Assembly (NCBI GenBank): GCA_024234635.1
Contig: JACKNX010000009.1
Span: 103,074 to 167,073, forward strand
From: Pseudomonadales bacterium
GTDB lineage: Bacteria > Pseudomonadota > Gammaproteobacteria > Pseudomonadales > Azotimanducaceae
Direction: 5' to 3'
Length of the DNA: 64,000 bases
The notes under the pieces are model-generated. The model ran no database searches. It was not told the origin of the DNA and was given only the letters and a program-made list of their open reading frames with translations. Of the stretch, positions 1-8,618 are shown piece after piece (the stretch's first letter is position 1; every line of letters starts with the position of its first letter). Made by a program: the position numbers and the translations under genes.

Positions 1-699
1 ACGCAGTGTCTTGTGCGTGGTGGACGTGGTGACGTCGGCGATATCCACCGGATTGGGATACAGACCCACTGCAACAAGCCCGGCCACGTGCGCCATGTCG
101 ACGAACAGGTAGGCGCCGACTTCGTCGGCAATTTCCCGGAAGATGTTCCAGTCCATCTTGCGCGAGTACGCGGAGAAACCGGCAACGATCATCTTCGGCT
201 TGTGTTCGCGCGCGAGGTCACGCACCGCATCGTAGTCGACCAGACCGGTGGCATTGTCGAGCCCGTACTGAACGGCCCTGTACATTTTTCCGGAGAAGTT
301 CACACCGGCACCGTGAGTGAGGTGGCCACCATCGGCCAGGCTCATGCCCAGCACGGTGTCCAGGGGATTCAGCAGTGCCTGGTACACGGCGGCGTTCGCC
401 TGCGAACCGGAGTGCGGCTGCACGTTGGCGTAGTGCGCACCGAACAGCTGCTTCGCGCGCTCGATGGCCAGCACCTCGACGTCGTCCACGTATTCGCAGC
501 CGCCGTAATAGCGCTTGCCGGGATAGCCTTCCGCGTACTTGTTCGTGAGCACGCTGCCCTGGGCTTCCAGCACCCGTGGCGAGGTGTAGTTTTCGGACGC
601 GATCAGCTCGATGTGATCTTCCTGCCGCCGCTCCTCGCCGCGGATGGCGGCCAGCAGCTCATCGTCAAACCCGGCAATGGTCTCGTTGCCCTTGAACAT
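1..699 (-). CDS. glyA: Serine hydroxymethyltransferase, C-terminal part cut off by the window edge
   Basis: The reverse strand encodes 233 codons from an ATG at 699 (FKGNETIAGFDDELL) with a GAGG-type ribosome site just upstream. It then runs off the left edge. Visible family features are the SENY block near the N-terminus, the EGYPGKRYYGG substrate-binding stretch, HSGSQAN, and the PLP lysine in TTHKT at about residue 230, close to the edge. The enzyme interconverts serine and glycine with tetrahydrofolate in the cytoplasm. The remaining C-terminal part (the family is about 415 residues) lies outside the window. It is divergent from ettA, with about 170 bases between the two starts. Identification is firm. 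Confidence 0.97.
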   Translation of the reverse strand, partial: MFKGNETIAGFDDELLAAIRGEERRQEDHIELIASENYTSPRVLEAQGSVLTNKYAEGYPGKRYYGGCEYVDDVEVLAIERAKQLFGAHYANVQPHSGSQANAAVYQALLNPLDTVLGMSLADGGHLTHGAGVNFSGKMYRAVQYGLDNATGLVDYDAVRDLAREHKPKMIVAGFSAYSRKMDWNIFREIADEVGAYLFVDMAHVAGLVAVGLYPNPVDIADVTTSTTHKTLR

Positions 700-869
700 G
701 CATATCCTCGAAAAACTGAATGACGCGGATGGGGTGTCAATCCCGTGAATGCGCGCTATTGTAGCGGACCGGTTCCGGTCCCGCCTGCAGGCGCATTCAG
801 CTTGCCGATGAATCGCATTCGACTTCCGGCCGGATTCACCATCGTTCCGATCACAACACGAGGCAACCC

Positions 870-2540
870 GTGGCGCAGTACGTTTTTACCATGCAGCACG
901 TCAGCAAGACCGTGCCGCCCAAACGCACCATCCTGGAAAACATCAATCTGTCGTTCTTCCCCGGCGCCAAGATCGGCGTGCTGGGCCTGAACGGTTCGGG
1001 CAAGTCGTCGCTGCTGCGCATCATGGCGGGCGAGGACAGGGAGTTCGACGGCGAGGCACGGCCGCAGAAGGACATCGTGGTGGGCTACCTGCCCCAGGAA
1101 CCGGCGCTGGACGAGACGAAGGATGTGCGGGGCAACGTCGAGGCCGGCATGCAGCACGTGGTGGACCTGGTCAACGAATACAACGCCATTTCCGACAAGT
1201 TCGCCGAGCCCATGGAAGACGATGAGATGAACACCCTCATCGAACGCCAGGGCGAGCTCAGCGAACAGATCGACGCCTGCAACGGCTGGGACCTGGACCG
1301 CACGCTGGAAATTGCCGCCGACGCCCTGCGCCTGCCGCCGTGGGAGGCAGATGTGAGCAAGCTGTCCGGCGGCGAACGCCGCCGCGTGGCCCTGTGCAAG
1401 CTGCTGCTGTCCAACCCCGACATGCTGCTGCTGGACGAACCCACCAACCACCTGGACGCCGACAGCGTCGCCTGGCTGGAGCGATTCCTGGGCGAATACC
1501 CCGGCACGGTCGTGGCAGTGACCCACGACCGCTATTTCCTGGACAACGTCGCCGGGTGGATCCTGGAACTGGACCGGGGCCGCGGTATCCCCTTCGAAGG
1601 CAACTACAGCCACTGGCTGGAAACCAAGGAAAAACGGCTGGAACAGGAAGCCGCGCAGGAAAAAGCCCGGCAACGTTCGATCAAGAGCGAACTGGAATGG
1701 GTGCGCAGCAATCCGAAGGCCCGGCAGGCCAAGAGCAAGGCGCGTCTTGCCCGCTTCGACGAGCTGATGTCGAAGGAAGTGCAGGACCGCAACGAAACCT
1801 CGGAACTGTTCATTCCGCCGGGTGAACGTCTCGGCGAGAAAGTCATCGACGTGGAACACCTGACCAAGGGTTTCGGCGACCGCCTGCTGATCGACGACCT
1901 GACGTGCAGTATTCCGCGCGGCGCCATCGTCGGCATCATCGGCGGCAACGGCGCCGGCAAGTCCACCTTCTTCCGCATGCTCACCGGCCAGGACACCCCC
2001 GATTCCGGCACCGTGACGCTGGGCGACACCGTGGATCTGGCCTACGTGGACCAGAGCCGGGACAGCCTGAACGATGGGAAAACCGTGTGGGAGGAAATCT
2101 CCGACGGCCAGGACGTGCTGCGCATCGGCACCTACGACATCCAGACCCGCTCTTATTGCGGCCGCTTCAACTTCAAGGGCTCGGACCAGCAGAAGTTCGT
2201 GGGCCAGCTCTCGGGCGGTGAACGCAACCGCGTCCACCTGGCCAAACTGCTGCGGCGAGGCGCCAACGTCCTGCTGCTGGACGAACCCACCAACGACCTC
2301 GACGTGGAAACCCTGCGCGCGCTGGAGGAAGCCCTGCTCAACTTCCCCGGCACGGTGCTGATCATCTCCCACGATCGCTGGTTCCTGGACCGGGTGGCGA
2401 CCCATATCCTCGCCTTCGAGGGTGACAGCCACGTGGAGTGGTTTGCCGGCAACTATTCGGAGTACGAGACGGACCGCAAGAAGCGCCTGGGCGATGCGGA
2501 ACCGACGCGAGTGCACTACAAGCCGATACGGCGGGGCTGA
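870..2540 (+). CDS. ettA: Energy-dependent translational throttle protein EttA (ABC-F ATPase)
   Basis: A 556-residue ABC-F protein, matching the usual EttA length (about 555). It has two ATPase cassettes and no membrane segments. Walker A motifs are at about residues 39-47 (GLNGSGKSS) and 358-366 (GGNGAGKST). LSGGE signatures are present in both halves, with Walker B LLLDEPTNH near 187-194 and LLLDEPTND in the second half. The charged linker at about 245-305 is the tRNA-interaction arm. EttA binds the ribosomal E site and senses ADP/ATP. The start is a GTG at 870 preceded by CGAGG; it gives the N-terminus AQYVFTMQHVSK, typical of the family. Confidence 0.95.
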   Translation: MAQYVFTMQHVSKTVPPKRTILENINLSFFPGAKIGVLGLNGSGKSSLLRIMAGEDREFDGEARPQKDIVVGYLPQEPALDETKDVRGNVEAGMQHVVDLVNEYNAISDKFAEPMEDDEMNTLIERQGELSEQIDACNGWDLDRTLEIAADALRLPPWEADVSKLSGGERRRVALCKLLLSNPDMLLLDEPTNHLDADSVAWLERFLGEYPGTVVAVTHDRYFLDNVAGWILELDRGRGIPFEGNYSHWLETKEKRLEQEAAQEKARQRSIKSELEWVRSNPKARQAKSKARLARFDELMSKEVQDRNETSELFIPPGERLGEKVIDVEHLTKGFGDRLLIDDLTCSIPRGAIVGIIGGNGAGKSTFFRMLTGQDTPDSGTVTLGDTVDLAYVDQSRDSLNDGKTVWEEISDGQDVLRIGTYDIQTRSYCGRFNFKGSDQQKFVGQLSGGERNRVHLAKLLRRGANVLLLDEPTNDLDVETLRALEEALLNFPGTVLIISHDRWFLDRVATHILAFEGDSHVEWFAGNYSEYETDRKKRLGDAEPTRVHYKPIRRG

Positions 2541-2638
2541 TGACACGGCAAGGTGGCAAGGTAGCCTGTGCCTGATACTGCAGAGGTGAAGCGGCACGCC
2601 CCTCCGGCCCCTGCCGCACAGCGTCCGGAACGACAACC

Positions 2639-3856
2639 ATGCGACACGACTCCTACGGCCTGGAAATAACCGCCTCAAGTGAGGCGGCGGCAGTCGCGTA
2701 TCGGCTGGCCGCCGACCGGCTGCTGTCCGCAACCGGCAATGCGCTGGAGGCCGCGGACGTGGCCGTGCGGGAAGACCCGGATATGCCCATGGCGCACAGC
2801 GCTCGCGCCATGGCACTGCTGGCCCGGGCGGACGTGCCCGCCGCGCGCACCGCGGCGGATGCAGGACTGCGCCTTGCAACCCATGCCACCCGCCGCGAAC
2901 GCCAGCACGCCGCCATCATCGTCGACGTCGTCAACGGCCGCCGCGACGAAGCGCTGGCGAAACTGCGTGAGCATCTGGCGGAATACCCGCGCGATGCCCT
3001 CGCCATCAATCCGGCGGCAGGCGTGTTCGGCCTCATCGGCTTCAGTGGCCGACAGGGGCGCGAACGCGAGCAACTGGCGCTCATCGAACCCCTGGCACCG
3101 CATTACGGCGACGACTGGTGGTTCAACCATGTGCACGGATTCGCGCTGCTGGAGTGTGATGCCGAAGCACGCGCGTTGCCGATAGTGGAAGCAGCCATCA
3201 CGGCGCGACCCGACAGCGGTCATGCCGCCCATACCTGGGCGCACGTGTTGTTCGAAACGGGGCAGCACGACCGCGCGCTCGAGTGGCTGACGGACTGGCT
3301 GCCCGGCTACGCGCCAGACGGCATCCTGTACTGCCACACCTGGTGGCACCTCGCGCTGCTGCACCTGCACCGGCACGACTTTGACAGCATGTGGGCCGTA
3401 TACGACGCGCACTGCCGGGAGGGACAATCGGCAAGCCTGCCCATCAACCTGTTCACGGACGGCGTGGCGCTGGCCTGGCGAGCCATCGCCGCGGGCGCTG
3501 AGCTTCCCATAGTGCGACTGCAGGCGCTTCGTGAACTCGGCGAGAAGTACTTTCCGAAGCCCGGCATCTTCGTGGACGTGCATCGCGCCGCCTGCCTGGC
3601 CGCACTCGGGGACGCCATTGCGCTTGCCGACTACCGCAGGGATCTGCGGTCAGCGCTCGACGCCGGCACGTTGTCCGCCGGGGGTGTGGTGCTGGATATT
3701 CTGGATGGGTTCGATGCGTTCGCGCGTGGTCACTGGCAACGCGCATGCGCGGCATTGCAGGCCGCACTCCCTTCGGTGGTTCGCATCGGCGGCAGCCGCG
3801 CCCAGCGACGGATTGTCAGCGAAACGCTGGCAGCGGCCGTGGCGCGCCAGAACTGA
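2639..3856 (+). CDS. TPR-like protein of the TTC38/StaR-like family
   Basis: A 405-residue soluble protein with no signal peptide. It is alpha-helical and alanine-rich, with degenerate tetratricopeptide-like repeats. The conserved HxWAHVLFETGQHDRAL and HTWWHLALLHLHRHDF blocks, with paired His and Trp, are typical of the TTC38 family, whose biochemical role is unknown. It lies 98 bases downstream of ettA on the same strand, but nothing ties the two functionally. The ATG at 2639 is the first start in frame. It is followed by a hairpin-rich repeat element. Confidence 0.75.
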   Translation: MRHDSYGLEITASSEAAAVAYRLAADRLLSATGNALEAADVAVREDPDMPMAHSARAMALLARADVPAARTAADAGLRLATHATRRERQHAAIIVDVVNGRRDEALAKLREHLAEYPRDALAINPAAGVFGLIGFSGRQGREREQLALIEPLAPHYGDDWWFNHVHGFALLECDAEARALPIVEAAITARPDSGHAAHTWAHVLFETGQHDRALEWLTDWLPGYAPDGILYCHTWWHLALLHLHRHDFDSMWAVYDAHCREGQSASLPINLFTDGVALAWRAIAAGAELPIVRLQALRELGEKYFPKPGIFVDVHRAACLAALGDAIALADYRRDLRSALDAGTLSAGGVVLDILDGFDAFARGHWQRACAALQAALPSVVRIGGSRAQRRIVSETLAAAVARQN

Positions 3857-3871
3857 CAGTCGACAGTTAGC

Positions 3872-4069
3872 AGGGTGCTGAAAAAGTCCCTCCTGGACTT
3901 GTTTCAGCGGTCGTCGGCTTCGCCGACTCGCGCCAAATGCAGCGTTTTCCGCTGCATTTGCGGGCCAGCCATCCCTGGCTGGCGTACCAGGCTGCTTTTT
4001 CAGCAGCCTCTCATGGAACTTCAGTTCCATGCGCGACAGCGCTGGCAATCGCAACGTGGCCAGCTGTTA
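3872..4069. repeat. Composite REP-like hairpin element (copy A)
   Basis: About 200 bases built of successive inverted repeats. They include AAGTCC/GGACTT (3884-3900), a GTCGGC-TTC-GCCGAC hairpin, AAATGCAGCG/CGCTGCATTT, GCCAGCC/GGCTGGC, AGGCTGCT/AGCAGCCT (3989-4009) and CATGGAAC-TTCA-GTTCCATG (4012-4031). TGCTGAAAAAG at 3876 pairs with CTTTTTCAGCA at 3994-4004. The last ~80 bases recur inverted at 18828-18907. The arrangement resembles REP/BIME-type intergenic elements. It carries no gene of its own; the short ORFs across it are translations of the repeat. Confidence 0.75.
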
Positions 4070-4413
4070 GGTCGCATTCCGACGGCGGGCGTCAGATGAC
4101 ACGCATACGGACGCCAATCGGCATCTGCTGCGACTGGCCCGGTTCGATCGTTCCCGAACGCTTCCGCCCTGTTTCTGCGCGGTAGGCCCCGGGTGTCAGC
4201 TGATCGCAGGAATGAATCGGTCTTGTCTCGAACACTCGACCGCCCAACAAGGTAGATGCGTTCGCCGACGGTGAACGCCAATCCGGTTGAAGTCGGTCGT
4301 AGGCGATGTGACAGGACTGCGCACCACGATTCCCGGGACGTTGCCACTGCCGTTGAAGCCGACATCGCTCTCTCTTACGCTTGCGCCCCGGTTGAGGCAG
4401 CTAGAAAAACATC
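4070..4413. other. Intergenic stretch without a recognisable gene
   Basis: About 340 bases between the REP-like element and the broken amidase. Reverse-strand frames give fragments that might be remnants of a coding sequence, but I cannot assign them to a family. No promoter or hairpin stands out. Confidence 0.4.
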
Positions 4414-5854
4414 ATGAAAGATTTGACCTGGATCGACGCTACGGAGACGGCGCAGCTGATCGCCGCCCGCGAGATCTCCCAGCAGAAGCCGTTGATGCCG
4501 CATTCGCGCGGCTGGCTCGCATCAATCCCGATCTCAACGCCGTCATCCACCAGTTTCCGGATGAAGCACGCCTTGCCGCTGCCGCGCACGACCGCAATCA
4601 CCGCGGGCCCTTCGCCGGCGTTCCTTCCTGCTCAAGGACATCGGCGCACCTGTCGCCGGCCAGCCGTACCATCTCGGCACGAAAGTTCTGCGGGACGCAC
4701 AATACGTCTCTCCGACCTCCAGCTACCTGGGACAGCGATTCCTCGACGCCGGTCTCGTCATTCTGGGTCGCACCAACACGCCGGAATTCGGGCTGATGGC
4801 AACCACGGAACCCGCGGCCTACGGATCAACCCGCAGTCCTGGGATCTGCGCATGAGCCCGGGGCTCGAGCGGCGGGTCTGCCGCGGCCATTGCAGCCGGC
4901 ATCGTGCCAGCTGCCCACGGCAACGACGGTGGCGGCTCCATCCGGATCCCGGCCTCGCTCAACGGACTGGTGGGTCTCAAGTCGTCCCGCGGACGAGTCT
5001 CGAACGGACCGTTCCTTGGCGAGGCGTGGAGCGGCCTCGCCCACGAAGGCGCCTTGACGCGTTCCGTCCGCGATGCAGCCGCGCTGCTCGACGCAATTGC
5101 AGGTTATGAGCCAGGTGATCCCTACGGCGCACCGTCGTTCCAGCGCCCGCTCCGTGCGGAAGTGGGGCAGTCACCCGGCGCCTTGCGCGTCGGTTTCGTG
5201 CACACGCTCGACGGCTACGAAACGCACTCGGGTGCACCGCCGCCGTCGTCGGCGCCGCGCAGTTGCTCGCCCGGTTGGGGCACCACGTGGAAGACAAGTC
5301 GCCGGAAGCGCTACAGCGTTCCGCTGAAGTGCTCCCCACTGCTGTACAGGATCTTCGCACCAGCGGTAGCACTAGACGTCGAGATCGTCTCCAGCATGGC
5401 CGGCTGGCCGGTCTCGGTGGACGAATTCGAACCTCGCACACAGGACCATGCGCGCCGCTCCCGCAACGACGACGGCCGTCGATCACTTCAAGACCCTGCA
5501 GTCGATCTACGAGTTTTCCCGCGACCTGGAGGGCTGGTGGAATGAATTCGATCTTCTCATCGCCCCAGTGACGGCCCAGCCGAACCTCCCCCCTTACTGC
5601 ACGCTCGACTTCGATGACAATGACCCGGACGAATCACACGCAGCCATGCTGCGCTTCATCCCATTCACCGCGCAGTTCAACATGAGTGGCCAGCCGGCGA
5701 TTGCGCTGCCGCTGCACAGAACTGCCGCTGGCCTGCCCGTCAGGGGTGCAGCTCGTGGCAGCCTTCGGTCGCGAAGACCTGCTGATTCGTGTCGCGTCAC
5801 AACTGGAGCAGGCTGCGCCCGTGGTCCGGCTTCAAGCCACCGCGGTTCAGCTGA
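4414..5854 (+). pseudogene. Amidase-family hydrolase, broken by several frameshifts
   Basis: The product of an amidase-signature hydrolase (Ser-cisSer-Lys triad, typically about 480-500 residues) can be followed across all three frames. MKDLTWIDATETAQLIAARE starts at 4414; NPDLNAVIHQFPDEARLAAA follows in a second frame; FLLKDIGAPVAGQPYH (catalytic Lys block) and GRTNTPEFGLMATTEP follow in a third. The SPGGSSGGSAAA serine block near 4857 is broken by a small deletion. The frame also breaks near 4840 (SPWDL), after about 5220, near 5745 (GLPVGVQLV) and near 5817. The total span fits one full-length gene. Indels spread over the whole gene suggest decay rather than one sequencing error, though error cannot be excluded. 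Confidence 0.8.
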
Positions 5855-5931
5855 CTACCTTTGTCTTTTGCGAGCTCCTGCGTCTGCTTCCGCCCATTGC
5901 AGCCCTTGTCTGAACTGGTAGCTTCTGCCAA

Positions 5932-6304
5932 ATGAGCCTGGAAATTGTCATCGACTCAAATTGCCCGCCACAGACTCGCACATTTCTGGGCTGCGGCATT
6001 GCCAGGCTATGAAGTGAGACCATATGACGAAGATGAAATCGCGCGTCTTGCGGCATTGGGCTGACACGTGAGACGGATACCAGCGTACCAATCGACTCAA
6101 TAGACAAGCCTACCGTTTGGTTTCAAAAAGAGCGATGACCTGACAACGTCACGAAACCGTATCCACTTTGACCTCAAGTTCGGCAACCGCCACGCTGAAG
6201 TAACGAGGCTGTTGGCGCTTGGCGCTACCGTGCTGACGGAACGCGCCGATCACATCGTCATGCTCGATCCGGAAGGCAATCAGTTCTGTCTGTTCGACCC
6301 TTGA
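5932..6304 (+). pseudogene. VOC/glyoxalase-like protein, frameshifted
   Basis: A small VOC (glyoxalase fold) protein can be pieced together from two or three frames. SLEIVIDSNCPPQ begins at 5932; FWAAALPGYEVRPYDEDEIARLAALG and WFQK follow; then RNRIHFDLKF and ADHIVMLDPEGNQFCLFDP ends at a TGA at 6302-6304. The closing DPEGNxFCLFDP block is diagnostic of the family. At least two frame changes separate these parts, so no intact product is made. It belongs to the same decayed patch as the amidase upstream. Confidence 0.75.
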
Positions 6305-6381
6305 CGACCGTCCGTTCCTGGCCGAAGCCGGAGTAAGCGGCATGGCTGTTTTGAACTTCCGCTTTGACCCGTAACCGACGC

Positions 6382-6868
6382 TCAGAGATTATCTGTGAAA
6401 CCCTGGATGTCCTGCTTCGACGTCAAAACGTGTACTCGGATTGAGGCAGGACAGCGTGATGCAAGAATCAAGTCACTCCTCGGCACCGCTTTCCGATTTC
6501 TCCAGTTTCTGAAGACAATTCCCCACTCATCCCGAAGGCGCTGCAATACGGATTCTTCGCATCCTTCAGGAAGCTGGATTTCACTGGGTCTTCGCAATCC
6601 ACGCAGAAACGCGCGCCATGAACACACCCACCAGGGTGTCGCGAGAATCACGAGAGTGTCTGCGCGCTCCAGCAGAAGGTTCTCATCGACGTCATTGCTA
6701 TCAACTATCCACTTGTCAGCAGCGAGTAGCACACCTTGCTTTTCTATCAGCTCGGTCTTTGGCAAATTTGAACCCATCAGGCTTCCAGCTATGGAGATCG
6801 AGATGGATAACGGGGAGGTCGGTCTTGGCTGTGCGCCGCGCTTCGGACGCCTCCGAGCGCACCGAAGT
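6382..6868 (-). pseudogene. Adenylate-kinase-like P-loop protein, N-terminus lost
   Basis: The reverse strand encodes the C-terminal two-thirds of a small nucleotide-kinase-like protein: ELIEKQGVLLAADKWIVDSN, ERADTLVILATPWWVCSWRAFLRGLRRP, LRDEWGIVFRNWRNRK and VHVLTSKQDIQGFTDNL before the stop. The preceding segment DLPVIHLDLHSWKPDG is in another frame, so a frameshift lies near 6765. No intact P-loop (GxxGxGKS) precedes it before the end of the GNAT gene. An ORF reading through is open to 6966 but gives unrelated N-terminal sequence. I read it as a truncated, frameshifted remnant. Confidence 0.65.
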
Positions 6869-7426
6869 TCAACGAGGCGTTGACTCGGGGGAACTGAGCA
6901 ACATCCGATAGCGCCGCGCACCGGCTGATTCACACTCCGTTGGTTCCATCCCCAATCTCCTGGCAAGCGCTATCGAGTGCCTGTTGTCCGGTTCAATGAA
7001 CGCTTCAATCCCCGTCGCGCCGTTCTCTTGCCGCCAGGTAATGGCAGCCTCTGCCGCTTCGGTCATGAACCCGCGCCCCCAGTAATCGGGATTCATGTGA
7101 AAGGCAATCTCAGACCACCCGGCAAGCGAGTTGAAGCCGACATGACCGATGAAGGCATGATTGCTCCCCAGCAATATCGCCCAACGAAAACCCCAACCGT
7201 CAGCCGCTGCTCTCAGCCAGAACACAATCAGGCGATCACTCTCCGCGGGTGTCTTTGCGGGTAACTCAATTTCGACGCCATCTTCGTCGAGAGCCTGACC
7301 GGAGTAGCGCTGAACCTGGCTGTTTCGCCACATCCGGAACATTCCGTCGGAATGGCGCATGGACAACGGCTCAAGTTTCAAACGCGTCGTCGTCAAGGTC
7401 GGGATATTCAGTTGGTACTGTTCCAT
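6869..7426 (-). CDS. GNAT-family N-acetyltransferase (RimJ/RimL-like)
   Basis: A 185-residue soluble protein with the RimJ-like GNAT pattern. TTRLKLEPLSMRHSDGMF opens the fold, followed by IGHVGFNSLAGWSEIAFHMNPDYWGRGFMTEAAEAAI, where the YWGRGFMTEA segment binds acetyl-CoA. The closing block NRHSIALARRLGMEP is conserved across the family. The acceptor substrate cannot be told from the sequence. The gene is intact although its downstream neighbour is broken. Confidence 0.85.
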   Translation of the reverse strand: MEQYQLNIPTLTTTRLKLEPLSMRHSDGMFRMWRNSQVQRYSGQALDEDGVEIELPAKTPAESDRLIVFWLRAAADGWGFRWAILLGSNHAFIGHVGFNSLAGWSEIAFHMNPDYWGRGFMTEAAEAAITWRQENGATGIEAFIEPDNRHSIALARRLGMEPTECESAGARRYRMLLSSPESTPR

Positions 7427-7455
7427 ATCAGTACATCACGAGCGCGGACGCTTGC

Positions 7456-8181
7456 TCAGCGTGATGCTCTCGCCCACAGATACCCCTTGCCACTCGTTCG
7501 ATAGGTTTGCAACAGAATGCGTTCCCGGTTGAGTTCAGCAAGCTTCGGCTGCAGCGCAACATGCGCGGGATCGTCGCGATGCCTGATGGCTGCTGCCTCA
7601 TCCGCGAACGCCGCGATGAACAGCAGATCGCCCTGCCGAATGGGCGGGCCACGGTCAGCATCGCGAATCGCCAACCCGCCCGAATAAATCAGCGTGCCGG
7701 GCTCGTTGTCCCAGCAGTATCTGGCGTGGTCACCGGTGAGCTGTATGTACCGGTCCCTGGTCGCCTCGTCCTGAAACCGGGTCACGATGACAGTCATCCG
7801 CAAGCCGCGCGTGCGAAGTACCTCCGCATACTCGGGGCGTGACCACCAGCCATAGTCATCGATGTCGGCAAACAGGCTGGTCATGACACGCCGTTTGGTC
7901 ATTCTCCGGGCACCCATGGTTTCCTGCAGAGCCGCGTGCGCCGGGCGTTGCTGATGCAGATGGATGCTGTTCATGCCGCGTGCGTAGCGTTCGAAGACGA
8001 GCACCTGCCGCTCGTGTTCTTCGGATTGCAACGCTTCATAAGCGTTGGTTTCCGGCTCACCCGTCAATGCATCCAGACCGCGCGGTTCCCAGACATCGAG
8101 CCACTCGTCCATCGTGGTCGTGTCGCCACGAATTTCGTACTCGACCAGGACGGTCAGTGAATCTTCCGCCGTATGGTTCAT
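7456..8181 (-). CDS. Dimeric alpha/beta-barrel (ABM-like) protein
   Basis: About 241 residues from an ATG at 8181, chosen because GAGG sits 6 bases upstream; a TTG 12 bases further upstream is possible. It appears to hold two ferredoxin-like alpha/beta domains. The first covers LTVLVEYEI to LVFERYARGMNSIHLHQQRPAHAAL. The second covers MTVIVTRFQDEATRDRYIQL to LLFIAAFADEAAAIRHRDDPAHVALQP. This arrangement is typical of antibiotic-biosynthesis-monooxygenase-like folds. The substrate is unknown. The stop lies 29 bases from the GNAT start on the same strand, so they may share a transcript. Confidence 0.6.
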   Translation of the reverse strand: MNHTAEDSLTVLVEYEIRGDTTTMDEWLDVWEPRGLDALTGEPETNAYEALQSEEHERQVLVFERYARGMNSIHLHQQRPAHAALQETMGARRMTKRRVMTSLFADIDDYGWWSRPEYAEVLRTRGLRMTVIVTRFQDEATRDRYIQLTGDHARYCWDNEPGTLIYSGGLAIRDADRGPPIRQGDLLFIAAFADEAAAIRHRDDPAHVALQPKLAELNRERILLQTYRTSGKGYLWARASR

Positions 8182-8251
8182 CTCACGCCTCAATCACGGC
8201 CGGGCGCCTGCCTGGCAGGGAGTCTCGGAACAACGGCTAACCCGTCGTGCA

Positions 8252-8512
8252 TCAACTGCCGACAGCATTCGGCCGCGTTGTCATCTCTTTCGCGGCGCGC
8301 TGGCTCTCCAGGCGCATTTCCTTCCATTCACTCTTTTTCATGCACACCTTTTCCCTGAAATAGGTGCCGGCCTTTTTCACACGCTTGCACACCATGGGGT
8401 CTTCCTCCCCGGTGGCGGCAACCGCGGCTTTTTCTTCCTTATCGTCGGCGAGCGCCGGCAAAGCACTGCCCACACCAAGGAGGCCCAGAAGCAGGAGCAG
8501 TCGAGCAGTCAT
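8252..8512 (-). CDS. Small periplasmic cysteine-pair protein
   Basis: An 86-residue protein with a clear signal peptide (MTARLLLLLGLLGVGSALPALA) and a mature domain containing MVCKRVKKAGTYFREKVCMKKSEW. The CKR...G..F..KVC...EW pattern recurs in small uncharacterised periplasmic proteins of Gammaproteobacteria, where the two Cys may form a disulfide. The start at 8512 is preceded by GGAGAG. It is 107 bases downstream of radA. Function unknown. Confidence 0.7.
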   Translation of the reverse strand: MTARLLLLLGLLGVGSALPALADDKEEKAAVAATGEEDPMVCKRVKKAGTYFREKVCMKKSEWKEMRLESQRAAKEMTTRPNAVGS

Positions 8513-8618
8513 GGGAACTCTCCGATAACTCAATGCAGTTACATTCTCACTGGCGCAGGGGAGAAGCAATACCGGGGTCCGGGCGGAAACCTGCGTGTGT
8601 GCGCGGCGCGCGGCCGCC

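Noticed and set aside
756..2879. Long reverse-strand reading frame (707 codons) opposite ettA
   Set aside because: It lies antisense to a clear ettA with all ABC-F motifs. Composition is His/Val/Gln-rich, with no recognisable domain; high GC makes long antisense frames common here.
3650..4054. Reverse reading frame of 134 codons ending near the TPR gene
   Set aside because: Its distinctive part is only the translation of the REP-like hairpin element; a similar spurious peptide appears at the second copy (18.8-18.9 kb).
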